A program made the position numbers and the translations under genes. Below, piece after piece: positions 1 to 8,228 of a stretch of 27,329 bases of DNA. The notes beneath the pieces were generated by a model. It saw nothing but the letters and a program-made list of their open reading frames with translations. It was not told where the DNA came from and did not search any database. The stretch's first letter is position 1, and each line of letters begins with the position of its first letter. The stretch is taken from NCBI GenBank assembly GCA_049600855.1, contig JBMYQA010000053.1, positions 1 to 27,329 on the forward strand. Reading direction: 5' to 3'. This DNA comes from JBMYQA01 sp049600855. GTDB lineage: Bacteria > Bacteroidota > Bacteroidia > Cytophagales > Flammeovirgaceae.

Positions 1-538
1 GTTCTAGGTTGTTGTTCCCACTCCCCAAACTGTGCCAGTAGTAGATCCAATTAGGATCAGCAAAAGAAGTGGAAAGTTCGATTTGTCCGATGCAAGGATT
101 TGCTACTTGCTGGATGGCAGCAAGCGTAGGCATGGGAGCGATCAGTGTGCTCGGGCAGGATACCGTTGGGCTGAGTTCATCCTGCACGGAGCTTAAAAAG
201 GAGCCAGCCGACACGGTTAACTTAGTCGTTACCCCTTCCTGCCATTTCACCTGCACTTGATTCGGCCAAGAGCCTGTAAGCGGAGTGGGTGAGGGTGAAA
301 CAAAAGTACACCCTTGGCAATCCCAAGTGATATTGGTATTGCTAGCAGCAACGGAGTAGGTATAACTGGTTCCCGCCATCACTTGACTTGGGCCAGTAAT
401 GGAGATGGAAGGGCCTCCTGAACCACCTCCAGGATCAAGAAAGCCGCCGCCAGAGCCAAACTGGGCCATGGCTACAGGGCTCAAAAAGAGCACCAAAAGA
501 ATACTGAAAATCGTGCGATAGATCAAATAATAATTCAT
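1..538 (-). CDS. Secreted protein with Ig/PKD-like N terminus, partial (3' end outside window)
   Basis: An open frame runs from an ATG at 538 leftwards off the window edge without a stop (about 179 codons). It begins MNYYLIYRTIFSILLVLF and continues to a likely signal peptidase I site after AMAQ, followed by a Gly/Ser-rich stretch and a beta-rich region (ISITGPSQVMAGTSYTYSV) that resembles PKD or Ig-like modules. The gene starts 25 bp after the stop of the Rhs-repeat gene on the same strand, so the two are probably co-transcribed. In Bacteroidota such an Rhs-like gene is often followed by a second large secreted Rhs/DUF6443-type protein; that identity is inference because only the N terminus is here. 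Secretion to the periplasm or cell surface is well supported; function is not. Confidence 0.8.
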   Translation of the reverse strand, partial: MNYYLIYRTIFSILLVLFLSPVAMAQFGSGGGFLDPGGGSGGPSISITGPSQVMAGTSYTYSVAASNTNITWDCQGCTFVSPSPTPLTGSWPNQVQVKWQEGVTTKLTVSAGSFLSSVQDELSPTVSCPSTLIAPMPTLAAIQQVANPCIGQIELSTSFADPNWIYYWHSLGSGNNNLE

Positions 539-563
539 GATGGTTATTTTTATGCTTGCGGTC

Positions 564-3500
564 TTATTCGTTGTGGTAATGGTAGCTGTAAGCTTTTAAT
601 ACATTACCTTTTTCATCTTTGATACTTTGTAATCTTCCAAACTGATCGTAACTGTATTCAATGAATTGACCATTGGCATCACATTCATGGCTCACTCTAC
701 CCAACTCATCATAGGTAATGCTTGTCATTTGGGCATCTTTAGGGTGAATGCGCACTTCATCAATGATACCTGGAAGGTGGGTAGCATAACCAGTCGAATG
801 TAGTGTAAACTCCTGCTCAACTTTGTCCCACTGATTTCCCGTTTTTCTCCAATAACTCAATACATAGGTACCGATTGGAAGGTTAGGAACAGAAACCAGG
901 TAGCCATTCTTGGATTGTTTGCCCGTTCTGCCACCAACCGTCGCATTCACGTCCTCTTCAAAGCTGCTATACCATACTTCATCGCGATTAGCATTGACAA
1001 CTTTGGCAATGGGGCGTAAACCTGCAGCATCCCAAATAATGGAAGTATGCGCACCATTTGCTTTACTAAACTCTAATGGGTTGCCGAAATCATCATACGC
1101 ATGGTATTGTAATCTCAACTCTTCTGGCTGACCAGTTCTACTTGTATAAATTCCCGTTGGCAATAGCTGCTGATTAAATTCTTTAAAAGCAGTGCGTTGC
1201 TCTTGTAGGATGTTAGCATTCTTTAATGTGGTGGTTTTCACAGGCTGAGTAACCATGTTTTTATTCACCATCTTTTCATGAACATTACCCGTTGCAGCCA
1301 ATTCATAAGGATAGGTGTATTGCGTACTCAATTGATCGTTTACTGAATTATAAGTATCAATTTGTTTCACCAAGCTGCGGATAGGATCATAGGTATATAC
1401 TTTTCGGGTTTCTAATGCATTCCCTGCATCATCAAAGACTTTATTGATTTCGTTGGTAAGTAAAAAGCGACTTTCCACTTGATGGAAATAGTACGAATAT
1501 TCAAATTTGGTATAATCACAGCTTAAACACCCCGAACTTTCTAATACCCTCACCTTCATATTATAGATTTGTTCAGGGAGTCCACCAATTTGCTGGTACT
1601 GGTATTCATTGATCTGCTGAAGCTTTAAACCAGCGATTGGATCATTTTGATAAACTTCTTGTTTTATTAATTTCCCATTTTGGAGATCGGCTAATTCTGA
1701 AAGTGAATAATAACCCGATGAACCGATAAACACATCATTATTGGGAATAGAGTTATATGGTGAAGAACTTCGAGTGATTCGATTATTGGAGAAATGACTA
1801 ACCGTTTTACCCAAAGGGGTTTGATTTTCATCTGCTGTAATGGCAAACTGCTCCACAACACTGTAGCCAATATGTCCTCCATTGCCAATGCCTAAAGCTT
1901 GTAAAGTCGAGGATTGTAATACTTTATACCTCCAACGATTCTCCAGTGTACAGCTTCCATTTACATTATATCCATCGTTTCCATATTCATTATAGGTAAA
2001 GCTCAATCGTTGAAAGTGCTTGCCACTGCTTTTGCCATTTTCATTGGGCAATTCATAGCGATAGCGGGTTTGGATGGTTTCACCAATTCCATTATTTCTC
2101 ACTTTTTTCTTTACCCGTAGGCCACCAATAGGCCAATTTGTAGGAACTAGCCCATAAGAATACCATTTCAAATCCATACGACACGGCCCAGAAACGCCTA
2201 GTTGATCTACGATGGTAATGCGTGCGGTGTACGAGCCATTGGGCAAGCTCAATATGGCATTGTTTTTATCAGGTAATAGAAAAGTTTGATTGGTATTTCC
2301 CACATCATTCGAAGAAATGACCATTTGCACATAGCCCATTGATCCGTCAGGATCATCAATCACGGGATTGGGATTGTTCGGGTTGCCCTCTGAATTAGTA
2401 GGAGGCGCACTAAAACTATTCGTGTAATCTACCACCACAGTTCCTTGGCCTGTAGGTGAATTAATGGTAAAGGTGAGGCTATTGGTTCCTTCAACACTTT
2501 GTACTAAATGCCGATCTTCTCTTTCTCTTAAAGGTTTACCTTCATCATTTGGGATATCATTCTGCTCATATTCAAGGTTCACACTCCCACCATTAGGGTA
2601 ATCAATTTGAGAAAGCATACCAACTTGAGTAAAGGCGGTTCTTGGAAAACGATCTGCAAAGATTAATCCTTCATGCTCTTCGCCATAGAGCGGAATTAAC
2701 GTAGTATTTTCTGCCCCATTATAAAAGCCCCAATAATCTTGAGCACTACTCAAACGGCTAGGAAAGTTTCCTTGATTGATGTAATGAAAAGTATAAGGTG
2801 GCATCCCTTGCCCTTGTGCACCTTTTTGAATCAACTGGTCTAGTTTTAGACGATAAGATTTAGGCCCTGAATCACCAAACGTAGCTCCAATGCCTTGCGC
2901 TTGAAAATAACTTTGAACAAACTCAAACTCACTGACAATTTGATTGTGCTGATAGGTAATCACTTTTTCCAGTGGGTAGGCCGTTCCTTGTAAGTCTTGT
3001 CTTAATGTATTTCCGCGAACAAATTCCACTTCTTGTCCCCAAGTAGTGCGGATTCTGCTCAGTACTGGTGTTAATAACTCTTGCCATTGCCGGCAAGCTT
3101 TTCCTTGTTTACGTTGCGCATCGCCGCTACGTAGTAAAGCAAAGTGCTCATAATGTGTGGCCGTTACACCAACAAAGTATTCCTGCTCTTCAATGACATA
3201 GTCAAAAAAGACTTTGTCTTGCCCATTCGCGGCAATGATCTCACTCAAATGCCAAGCAGAATAGACGGAAGGATGCTGTCCTGATCCATCAGCGTTTAAG
3301 GCACATCCACTCACCACATTGGTTTGTTCAGTTTGTCGGAAAATGTAGCGATTTCCTTGATTGTCTGTAATGGTCCACGCTTGAGGAGAGACGGTACTGT
3401 ATAAAAAGGGATTGTCAATCTGCAACTCGTCCACCTCAAATTTCCGAAGTTGACGATGGCGATCAAAAATAAACCTTCCTGACTTGCCACTGGGCAAACT

Positions 3501-4085
3501 ATAACTGTAGGTATCAGCTTCCATCCCTGCATTTCCTGAGGCAAGCTCGTTGAATAAAAAGAAATTACCCGTATTATTATTTACATTACAGGCTAAGCCA
3601 AAATTGATGCTACCATCCGCATGATAAATAGCCGATTGATTGATGTAGTCACTAAAAAAAGCGTTTGGCGCTTCATCTGGTTTGCCCATAATGGTTCGGG
3701 CAATTACGCCTCCTGCATTTAAAGACCACCCAAAACCTACGCGCGAAGCGACTTGGTTGACTTGGAGTCCTGTAGCACGGTAACCTAAAGAAATAGGTAC
3801 CTGAAGGGTTCCCTTACTTATGCTGGTAATTGGAATGCTCACGCTAGCAGCTCCTGTATACTCATCTACTTTCGCTAAATTAAACTCAAGTAAAGCGGCT
3901 GCTTCAGGTGAGGGCGGGGTGATTTGGGGTAACGGAACGTCATTTTGACCAGTTCCTACGTCTTGTGAATAACTACAAAAGCTGATGAATAGCATCAACA
4001 AGCTAAGTAGCTGTGGAATCAAGTGGTTTCTGAAAGGAAAGTCTTTCAAAATCGAGTTGTGGATTTGATTGTGCATCTCTATCAT
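564..4085 (-). CDS. Secreted Rhs-repeat protein of the Bacteroidota SpvB/Rhs-like family
   Basis: This 1,173-residue protein has an N-terminal hydrophobic segment (residues 24-38) and a plausible signal peptide ending near CSYSQ. The family N-terminal module follows: PSPEAAALLEF (58-68), EYTGAASVSIPI (75-86) and VGFGWSLNAGGVIARTI (116-132), typical of large Bacteroidota proteins related to SpvB and Rhs. The C terminus holds YD-type repeats (YDELGRVSHECDANG, YSYDQFGRLQSIKDEKGN) and ends soon after, without an obvious toxin domain. Rhs/YD proteins form large beta-cages and often deliver effectors or act at the surface; the role here is unknown. A second secreted gene starts 25 bp downstream, so an effector part could lie beyond the left edge. 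MHNQ at residue 4 is an alternative start. The upstream region carries a motif shared with the lipocalin gene promoter (22169-22207). Confidence 0.85.
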   Translation of the reverse strand: MIEMHNQIHNSILKDFPFRNHLIPQLLSLLMLFISFCSYSQDVGTGQNDVPLPQITPPSPEAAALLEFNLAKVDEYTGAASVSIPITSISKGTLQVPISLGYRATGLQVNQVASRVGFGWSLNAGGVIARTIMGKPDEAPNAFFSDYINQSAIYHADGSINFGLACNVNNNTGNFFLFNELASGNAGMEADTYSYSLPSGKSGRFIFDRHRQLRKFEVDELQIDNPFLYSTVSPQAWTITDNQGNRYIFRQTEQTNVVSGCALNADGSGQHPSVYSAWHLSEIIAANGQDKVFFDYVIEEQEYFVGVTATHYEHFALLRSGDAQRKQGKACRQWQELLTPVLSRIRTTWGQEVEFVRGNTLRQDLQGTAYPLEKVITYQHNQIVSEFEFVQSYFQAQGIGATFGDSGPKSYRLKLDQLIQKGAQGQGMPPYTFHYINQGNFPSRLSSAQDYWGFYNGAENTTLIPLYGEEHEGLIFADRFPRTAFTQVGMLSQIDYPNGGSVNLEYEQNDIPNDEGKPLREREDRHLVQSVEGTNSLTFTINSPTGQGTVVVDYTNSFSAPPTNSEGNPNNPNPVIDDPDGSMGYVQMVISSNDVGNTNQTFLLPDKNNAILSLPNGSYTARITIVDQLGVSGPCRMDLKWYSYGLVPTNWPIGGLRVKKKVRNNGIGETIQTRYRYELPNENGKSSGKHFQRLSFTYNEYGNDGYNVNGSCTLENRWRYKVLQSSTLQALGIGNGGHIGYSVVEQFAITADENQTPLGKTVSHFSNNRITRSSSPYNSIPNNDVFIGSSGYYSLSELADLQNGKLIKQEVYQNDPIAGLKLQQINEYQYQQIGGLPEQIYNMKVRVLESSGCLSCDYTKFEYSYYFHQVESRFLLTNEINKVFDDAGNALETRKVYTYDPIRSLVKQIDTYNSVNDQLSTQYTYPYELAATGNVHEKMVNKNMVTQPVKTTTLKNANILQEQRTAFKEFNQQLLPTGIYTSRTGQPEELRLQYHAYDDFGNPLEFSKANGAHTSIIWDAAGLRPIAKVVNANRDEVWYSSFEEDVNATVGGRTGKQSKNGYLVSVPNLPIGTYVLSYWRKTGNQWDKVEQEFTLHSTGYATHLPGIIDEVRIHPKDAQMTSITYDELGRVSHECDANGQFIEYSYDQFGRLQSIKDEKGNVLKAYSYHYHNE

Positions 4086-4129
4086 TTTTCGCTAAATAAA
4101 AAACTGTTCATCTACTAGTGATAGAAATG

Positions 4130-4170
4130 CAAAAAGGTAAACAGGATTTGTAACCTATTTTTGAAAAAAA
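4130..4170 (-). promoter_or_regulatory. Candidate promoter/operator of the Rhs gene (two-part motif shared with 22169-22207)
   Basis: Read on the minus strand, TTTTTTCAAAAA is followed 13 nt later by CTGTTTACCTTTTTG, which ends 44 nt before the ATG at 4085. The same two blocks with a 12-nt spacer lie upstream of the lipocalin-like gene on the other strand. The second block resembles an expanded Bacteroidota -7 element (TA..TTTG). Promoter function is inferred from position and recurrence. The rest of the 204-bp gap (4086-4289) shows no gene. Confidence 0.4.
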
Positions 4171-4289
4171 TTGGAGATCGGCATAACGGATGGATTACCG
4201 CTGCACTTTTTTTCTTCACAGCAGTATGCGTTTGAGGCTCCAAATATGGGTATGTGTGATAAACAGTTTAGTAATATCTAATTTTCCTT

Positions 4290-5408
4290 TTAGTGGTTTT
4301 GAAAAACCGTGAACACAGGTAAGGCTTGATGATTAAAATCAAAAGTGGTTAGGTTTTCCATAAATGAGCCTTCTGTAGACTGAGTTCCGTCAAAAGCAAC
4401 CAAATCGGGAGCCCACCAGCAAAAACCTAAGCCCCTGTTGTTCGGAATTCCTTTGAGTATCTCCACCATTTTCTCCATATAAGCTTGCTGCCCAGCAGGA
4501 GTTGCTGCGAATCCCTCAATTAACACCTCTTCCGTGCCTACCCAGTTGTGTGTCCAATCGTTCCATTGGAGCGTCCACGGGTAATTTGTTTCCACTAACA
4601 TAATGGGTTTCTTAAAGGTATTTGCCAATACATGCAACTGGTTTTCTAAAGCGGTTAAATCTCTCGTATGAAAATAATGGTAATGCGATAAGCCAATCAC
4701 ATCATAATCAACACCTTGACGTTCAATCTCCTGAAAGAAACTTTGCTTATTTACCACACCGGCAATGTGCAACATCGTAGCGATTTCTTGCTGGCTCAAT
4801 GCTGCCTGTTCTTCAATGGCTTTTGCAGCTTGATTAATGAGTTGGGCATAATTTCCCCAGTTAGATTGAAAATCGCCCCATACTCTCCCCTGATCCCATA
4901 AAAATCCAGAATTGGTTTCATTGCCAATTTGCACCATGGTTGGTAATGCATTTTCTGCTGCCAATGCTGTTAATACCATTTTTGTATACTGATAAACACT
5001 ATCTGCTAAATCATTTATCGTTAATCCTTCCCAAGCTTGTGGAATCGTCTGATGTCCTGGGTCAGCCCACGTATCGGAATAATGAATATCTAGTAATACA
5101 TCCATTCCTGCTTGCTTTACACGTTTACTGTAGGCAATCACTTCTTGTAAGCTGCTGTGCGTTGTTGAGGGCGTATGCCAAAGCCGCAATCGAATCAGTT
5201 CTACCCCTTGTGTGTTCAGAAATGGTAACAGCTCAATTGCCGTTCCGTTTTGATTAAAATAAGTTACTCCTTTTTTTTCAAGCATAGGCTGATACGAAAG
5301 ATCCATTCCCGTATAAAAAACTGATTCATTTGGACTTAACTCATCGTCTTTGCATGAGCTAAACACCAGTAAACTGAAAATAAGTAGGACTTTGAATGTA
5401 TTATTCAT
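4290..5408 (-). CDS. Arabinogalactan endo-beta-1,4-galactanase lipoprotein (GH53)
   Basis: This 372-residue protein matches glycoside hydrolase family 53, which cuts beta-1,4-galactan side chains of pectic (type I) arabinogalactan by a retaining mechanism on a TIM barrel. Visible landmarks are GMDLSYQPMLE (34-44), IRLRLWHTP (72-80), LLDIHYSDTWADPG (105-118), MVQIGNETNSG with the likely acid/base Glu164, IGLSHYHYFH (238-247), LVETNYPWT with the likely nucleophile Glu273, and GFCWWAPDLVAF near the end. Length fits a single-domain enzyme. The N terminus is a type II signal peptide with Cys19, followed by KDDE, which resembles the Bacteroidota lipoprotein export signal, so outer-surface display is likely. 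No SusC/SusD pair or other glycosidase is nearby, so it is not in a recognisable polysaccharide utilisation locus here. Family assignment is firm; exact substrate is inferred. Confidence 0.93.
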   Translation of the reverse strand: MNNTFKVLLIFSLLVFSSCKDDELSPNESVFYTGMDLSYQPMLEKKGVTYFNQNGTAIELLPFLNTQGVELIRLRLWHTPSTTHSSLQEVIAYSKRVKQAGMDVLLDIHYSDTWADPGHQTIPQAWEGLTINDLADSVYQYTKMVLTALAAENALPTMVQIGNETNSGFLWDQGRVWGDFQSNWGNYAQLINQAAKAIEEQAALSQQEIATMLHIAGVVNKQSFFQEIERQGVDYDVIGLSHYHYFHTRDLTALENQLHVLANTFKKPIMLVETNYPWTLQWNDWTHNWVGTEEVLIEGFAATPAGQQAYMEKMVEILKGIPNNRGLGFCWWAPDLVAFDGTQSTEGSFMENLTTFDFNHQALPVFTVFQNH

Positions 5409-5464
5409 AAAGCTATTGCCTTGTATTTAACCTTTTTTCACATGAGGTGTGCTTGAATAGCGTG

Positions 5465-5472
5465 TATATTTG
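5465..5472 (+). promoter_or_regulatory. Candidate -7 element (TATATTTG) of the 226-residue membrane protein gene
   Basis: TATATTTG matches the Bacteroidota consensus TAnnTTTG and lies 28 bp before the ATG at 5501. No clear TTG is seen at the -33 position. If used, transcription would start after the upstream in-frame ATG at 5447, which favours the 5501 start. Confidence 0.4.
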
Positions 5473-5500
5473 CTCTTTATCTCATTTAGCACAACCTCTT

Positions 5501-6181
5501 ATGAATAAACGTATCAAATTTAGCTTTGTTTGTGGATTATTAGTCCTCTTATTTGGAACGGTTTGGTACATGAATGAACGAGATGCTCAATTACAACTAG
5601 AGCAATTGCTTGCTGAACGACAAGCCAGTTACGAAAAGGTCATCGATCCAGAAGCGACTCCTAGCGGATACTTATTTGCTCCAGAAAGTCGAGCACATCA
5701 AAATTTAATGCGTTGGGGCTTTGATGCTCAATTCAAAACGGTAGCGTTAAATTATCAGGAAGGGCTTTGGTATTTACACCAGAGTTGGACAGATTGGCCC
5801 CTTAAACGATCTACATTGTCAGCCTATGTCAGTGAAAAAGGGGAACTTTCGCTCGTTAGCCATTATTTAGGCGATCAAATTTTAGCACACAATCAGGTAT
5901 TGGTGCGTATTGGTAATGTGGTATACGATAGTACTTTTGTCCCAAATTACACCAAAGAGTTACTCCAATCCATTCCTGAGGATCAGCAAATTCAAGAAAT
6001 GAATAATTATACTTCTCCGCAAGATCAAGAAATTATTCGGCACATCGCCTCTGCTGGAAATGAAGAAGTGAACGTATTGATTAAAGGAAAAACAGCTAGT
6101 CATTCATTTACCTTATCCTCAGCAGATAAACAAGCAATTTCTGATTGCTATCGCTTAGCACAGCGCATACTCCAAGGTTAA
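5501..6181 (+). CDS. Membrane-anchored protein of unknown function
   Basis: From the ATG at 5501 this encodes 226 residues. It starts MNKRIKFSFVCGLLVLLFGT, a positively charged N terminus followed by one hydrophobic helix (about residues 6-23), then a charged region MNERDAQLQLEQLLAERQ and a mixed soluble domain rich in aromatic residues (LWYLHQSWTDWPLKRS). This suggests a type II inner-membrane anchor or uncleaved signal with a periplasmic domain. An in-frame ATG at 5447 would add 18 residues ahead of the positive N terminus; I prefer 5501 because the -7-like element lies between the two. The gene diverges from the GH53 gene and converges on the App1-like gene with only 13 bp between stops. 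I do not recognise the family. Confidence 0.7.
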   Translation: MNKRIKFSFVCGLLVLLFGTVWYMNERDAQLQLEQLLAERQASYEKVIDPEATPSGYLFAPESRAHQNLMRWGFDAQFKTVALNYQEGLWYLHQSWTDWPLKRSTLSAYVSEKGELSLVSHYLGDQILAHNQVLVRIGNVVYDSTFVPNYTKELLQSIPEDQQIQEMNNYTSPQDQEIIRHIASAGNEEVNVLIKGKTASHSFTLSSADKQAISDCYRLAQRILQG

Positions 6182-6194
6182 ATAGACCGATCAA

Positions 6195-7370
6195 TTACTC
6201 CAACCCTTCTGCCTGTTCCAAACGATCCATTTCCCGATCGTTTGCTTCTTCATCTAACATTTCTTGTTCGATGGCAGGCAGCATATCAGGGTGAATCAAG
6301 CCTGCTTGTACTGCATGATGAGCTGCTGCTAGGGAGTCATTCACCAAATGCATATCAATTCCTTCATCAATGGCGCGTTTAATGGCTCCTTTTACACGAA
6401 TTGCCTGATCGAGTACTTTTGCATCTCGAATGTATACGGCCAATATTTTTTCGGGATAATCTTTGGCAATGTTGTAGTAAATAAATGCATCTTCTTGACC
6501 ACTATCGCCAATCAACACAAACTTCATCTGGGGATATACTTTAAAGATATTTTCGATCTCTTTTCGCTTGTGTTGAGAATGCGTGCTCATGACGAACTTA
6601 CTTTCATCAATGCCATAATCGCGCAGCAATAAAGGGCCTTCGGGAATCTCATTGAGGGCGATAAAATCATGAATGAGGTCATACAAGTTCCAAGGGCTGC
6701 TCGACACATAAAAAAATGGATTATCATTTTCCCGCGACTTGCCTAACCGCAAAGCCTCATAAAATTTTCCAACGCCTTTAAATGCAATCCGCGTTCGGGC
6801 ATTTCCTGTAAACGTAGTCCAAGCCATGCGGAATAAATTCGTGGCATCTGTACGCATAATGGTATCGTCTACATCACTAATCACTCCAAAATCAGTGACA
6901 GCAGGTGGTAGGAAAATCTCTCCTTGTACCCCCTCTGAATTTACTTCTGTGTTAACAGGAAAATCTAATAATTTAATGGTAAACTGATGACGTTTTTTAC
7001 TGTATAAAATGGGTTCATCGAATTCAAACGGTAAGTAGAAATAGCCTTCATTATCAGATTTTACTTCTTTTTTCACCCCATTAAACTCCACTTCTAATAA
7101 GGCACCGGGCACTTCATCGCTTTCTAAACGTTTATAGGTTCGAAGTAAGTTGTCTACAATCCCATCTTCATCTGTTGCAGCTTTAATCTTTTTATCCTCC
7201 AACACGCGCCCTCTGATATACACACAGTTTTCATTTCCATAACTATTGTAGATAACTACTTTAATTTTATCCAACAGCTTCAACCTCGTATTTAGCCGAT
7301 TGGAAAACTCATCAAACTTGGTTTCTACGTTATTGGTAACCTTATGGAGCAACTTTTTCCACTTACTCAT
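6195..7370 (-). CDS. App1-family phosphatase (DUF2183, HAD superfamily)
   Basis: This 391-residue protein has no signal peptide and should be cytoplasmic. Residues about 45-155 form a beta-rich N-terminal domain (VYIRGRVLEDKK, LLEVEFNGVKKEVKSDNEGYF). The catalytic part follows: FGVISDVDDTIMRTDAT (161-177) gives the HAD motif DxDDT with Asp166 as likely nucleophile and Asp168 as acid/base; FYVSSSPWNLYDLI (220-233) is the Ser motif; KRKEIENI (268-275) could supply the Lys; FVLIGDSGQEDAFIY (284-298) is the distal acidic motif. In yeast, App1 is a phosphatidate phosphatase, so lipid phosphate hydrolysis is the best guess, but bacterial members are largely untested. The C terminus (365-391) is acidic and probably helical. 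All catalytic motifs are present. It is the first gene left of the 157-bp palindrome. Confidence 0.88.
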   Translation of the reverse strand: MSKWKKLLHKVTNNVETKFDEFSNRLNTRLKLLDKIKVVIYNSYGNENCVYIRGRVLEDKKIKAATDEDGIVDNLLRTYKRLESDEVPGALLEVEFNGVKKEVKSDNEGYFYLPFEFDEPILYSKKRHQFTIKLLDFPVNTEVNSEGVQGEIFLPPAVTDFGVISDVDDTIMRTDATNLFRMAWTTFTGNARTRIAFKGVGKFYEALRLGKSRENDNPFFYVSSSPWNLYDLIHDFIALNEIPEGPLLLRDYGIDESKFVMSTHSQHKRKEIENIFKVYPQMKFVLIGDSGQEDAFIYYNIAKDYPEKILAVYIRDAKVLDQAIRVKGAIKRAIDEGIDMHLVNDSLAAAHHAVQAGLIHPDMLPAIEQEMLDEEANDREMDRLEQAEGLE

Positions 7371-7442
7371 TTTATATCTAATTTGTATGCGGTGTGCTGC
7401 AACCGCTATTTTTATACCACAATGTAAATTTTATGTTATAGC

Positions 7443-7599
7443 GCTTGTTTAAAGTAAGGGGTTTCGAACCGAAAATGAGCTAATTTGACGTTAGGCAATT
7501 CAATTTTGCCGCGAATAATGATCATTATTTAAGAAAAAATTGAAAAAGTATAAGGGCAAATTAGCCATTTGTAGGTGAAAGACTTTACTTTAAACAAGC
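7443..7599. repeat. 157-bp near-palindromic element (MITE-like or long extragenic palindrome)
   Basis: The outer arms GCTTGTTTAAAGTAA (7443-7457) and TTACTTTAAACAAGC (7585-7599) are perfect 15-bp inverted copies. Inside, GCTAATTTG pairs with CAAATTAGC, TTCAATTTT pairs with AAAATTGAA, and the centre AATAATGATCATTATT (7514-7529) is a perfect 16-bp palindrome. The symmetry axis of the outer arms (7521) coincides with that of the centre, and spacers between the blocks also look like diverged copies. The right end abuts the response regulator stop codon at 7600. No coding potential or clear target duplication is seen. A mobile or regulatory origin is inference; the symmetry is directly visible. 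The rest of the gap (7371-7442) holds only a 5-bp hairpin. Confidence 0.75.
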
Positions 7600-8226
7600 T
7601 CATTCAATAAAACCAAAATCGCGTCCCATAATCACCGCTGAGTAAATATTATGTACCCCAAACTTTTCCATGATGTTTGATCGATGCCGTTGTACCGTAT
7701 TTACACCAATAAATAAAGTTTCAGACATCTCTTTGATGGTTTTTCCCTGAGCAGCAAGTTCTAAAATCTGTTTTTCCCTTCGCGTTAATTTTAGGTGATT
7801 ATTGCCCACTGCTTTTGAGGTTGCCTCTGGAATATCTCCATCAAAAAAATGATGTCCAGCAGCTACGCTTTCAATGGCTAAGAGTAAGGTTTTAATTCCC
7901 GATTTTTTCAATACATAACCATGCACGCCTAGCTCTTTCACTGTGGTTACAATGTTGGGGCTATTTTTCATGGTAAGCATTAAGATTTTCAAATTTGGAG
8001 CGTACTTTTTGACAAAAGGAATCGCATCATCTCCTTTCATTTGGGGCATCTCCACATCTAATACTAATACATCGGCATCTATATCACCATTTTCCAATAC
8101 GTTAATCAGTTCTCTTCCATCATTAACGGTTTTTACAATCTTAATATCCGCGCGCTGCTCCAAGGCAATGGAGATCGAATCAATCAGCACTTGATGATCA
8201 TCTGCTATCATTACTTTTGTGGGCAT
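7600..8226 (-). CDS. NarL/FixJ-type response regulator
   Basis: This 208-residue protein has a receiver domain (2-120) and a LuxR-type DNA-binding domain (about 145-205). Receiver landmarks are the acidic pair Asp9/Asp10 (MIADDHQVL), the phospho-acceptor Asp57 (VLVLDVEMPQMKG), the conserved Thr85 (ILMLTM) and Lys107 (YVLKKSG). The C-terminal part reads LTRREKQILELAAQGKTIKE and NTVQRHRSNIMEKF, a standard helix-turn-helix. All key residues are intact. Its ATG lies 2 bp after the stop of the sensor kinase gene, so the two form one operon and almost certainly a cognate pair. Targets are unknown; the inverted repeat at 10335-10367 upstream of the kinase gene is one candidate site for autoregulation. 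Confidence 0.94.
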   Translation of the reverse strand: MPTKVMIADDHQVLIDSISIALEQRADIKIVKTVNDGRELINVLENGDIDADVLVLDVEMPQMKGDDAIPFVKKYAPNLKILMLTMKNSPNIVTTVKELGVHGYVLKKSGIKTLLLAIESVAAGHHFFDGDIPEATSKAVGNNHLKLTRREKQILELAAQGKTIKEMSETLFIGVNTVQRHRSNIMEKFGVHNIYSAVIMGRDFGFIE

Positions 8227-8228
8227 AA

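Noticed and set aside
5447..5500. Upstream in-frame ATG for the 226-residue membrane protein
   Set aside because: It would place 18 residues before a typical positively charged membrane anchor, and the best -7 element lies downstream of it.
7389..7406. GCGGT/ACCGC hairpin followed by T-rich sequence on the plus strand
   Set aside because: Only 5 bp long and no plus-strand gene ends nearby.
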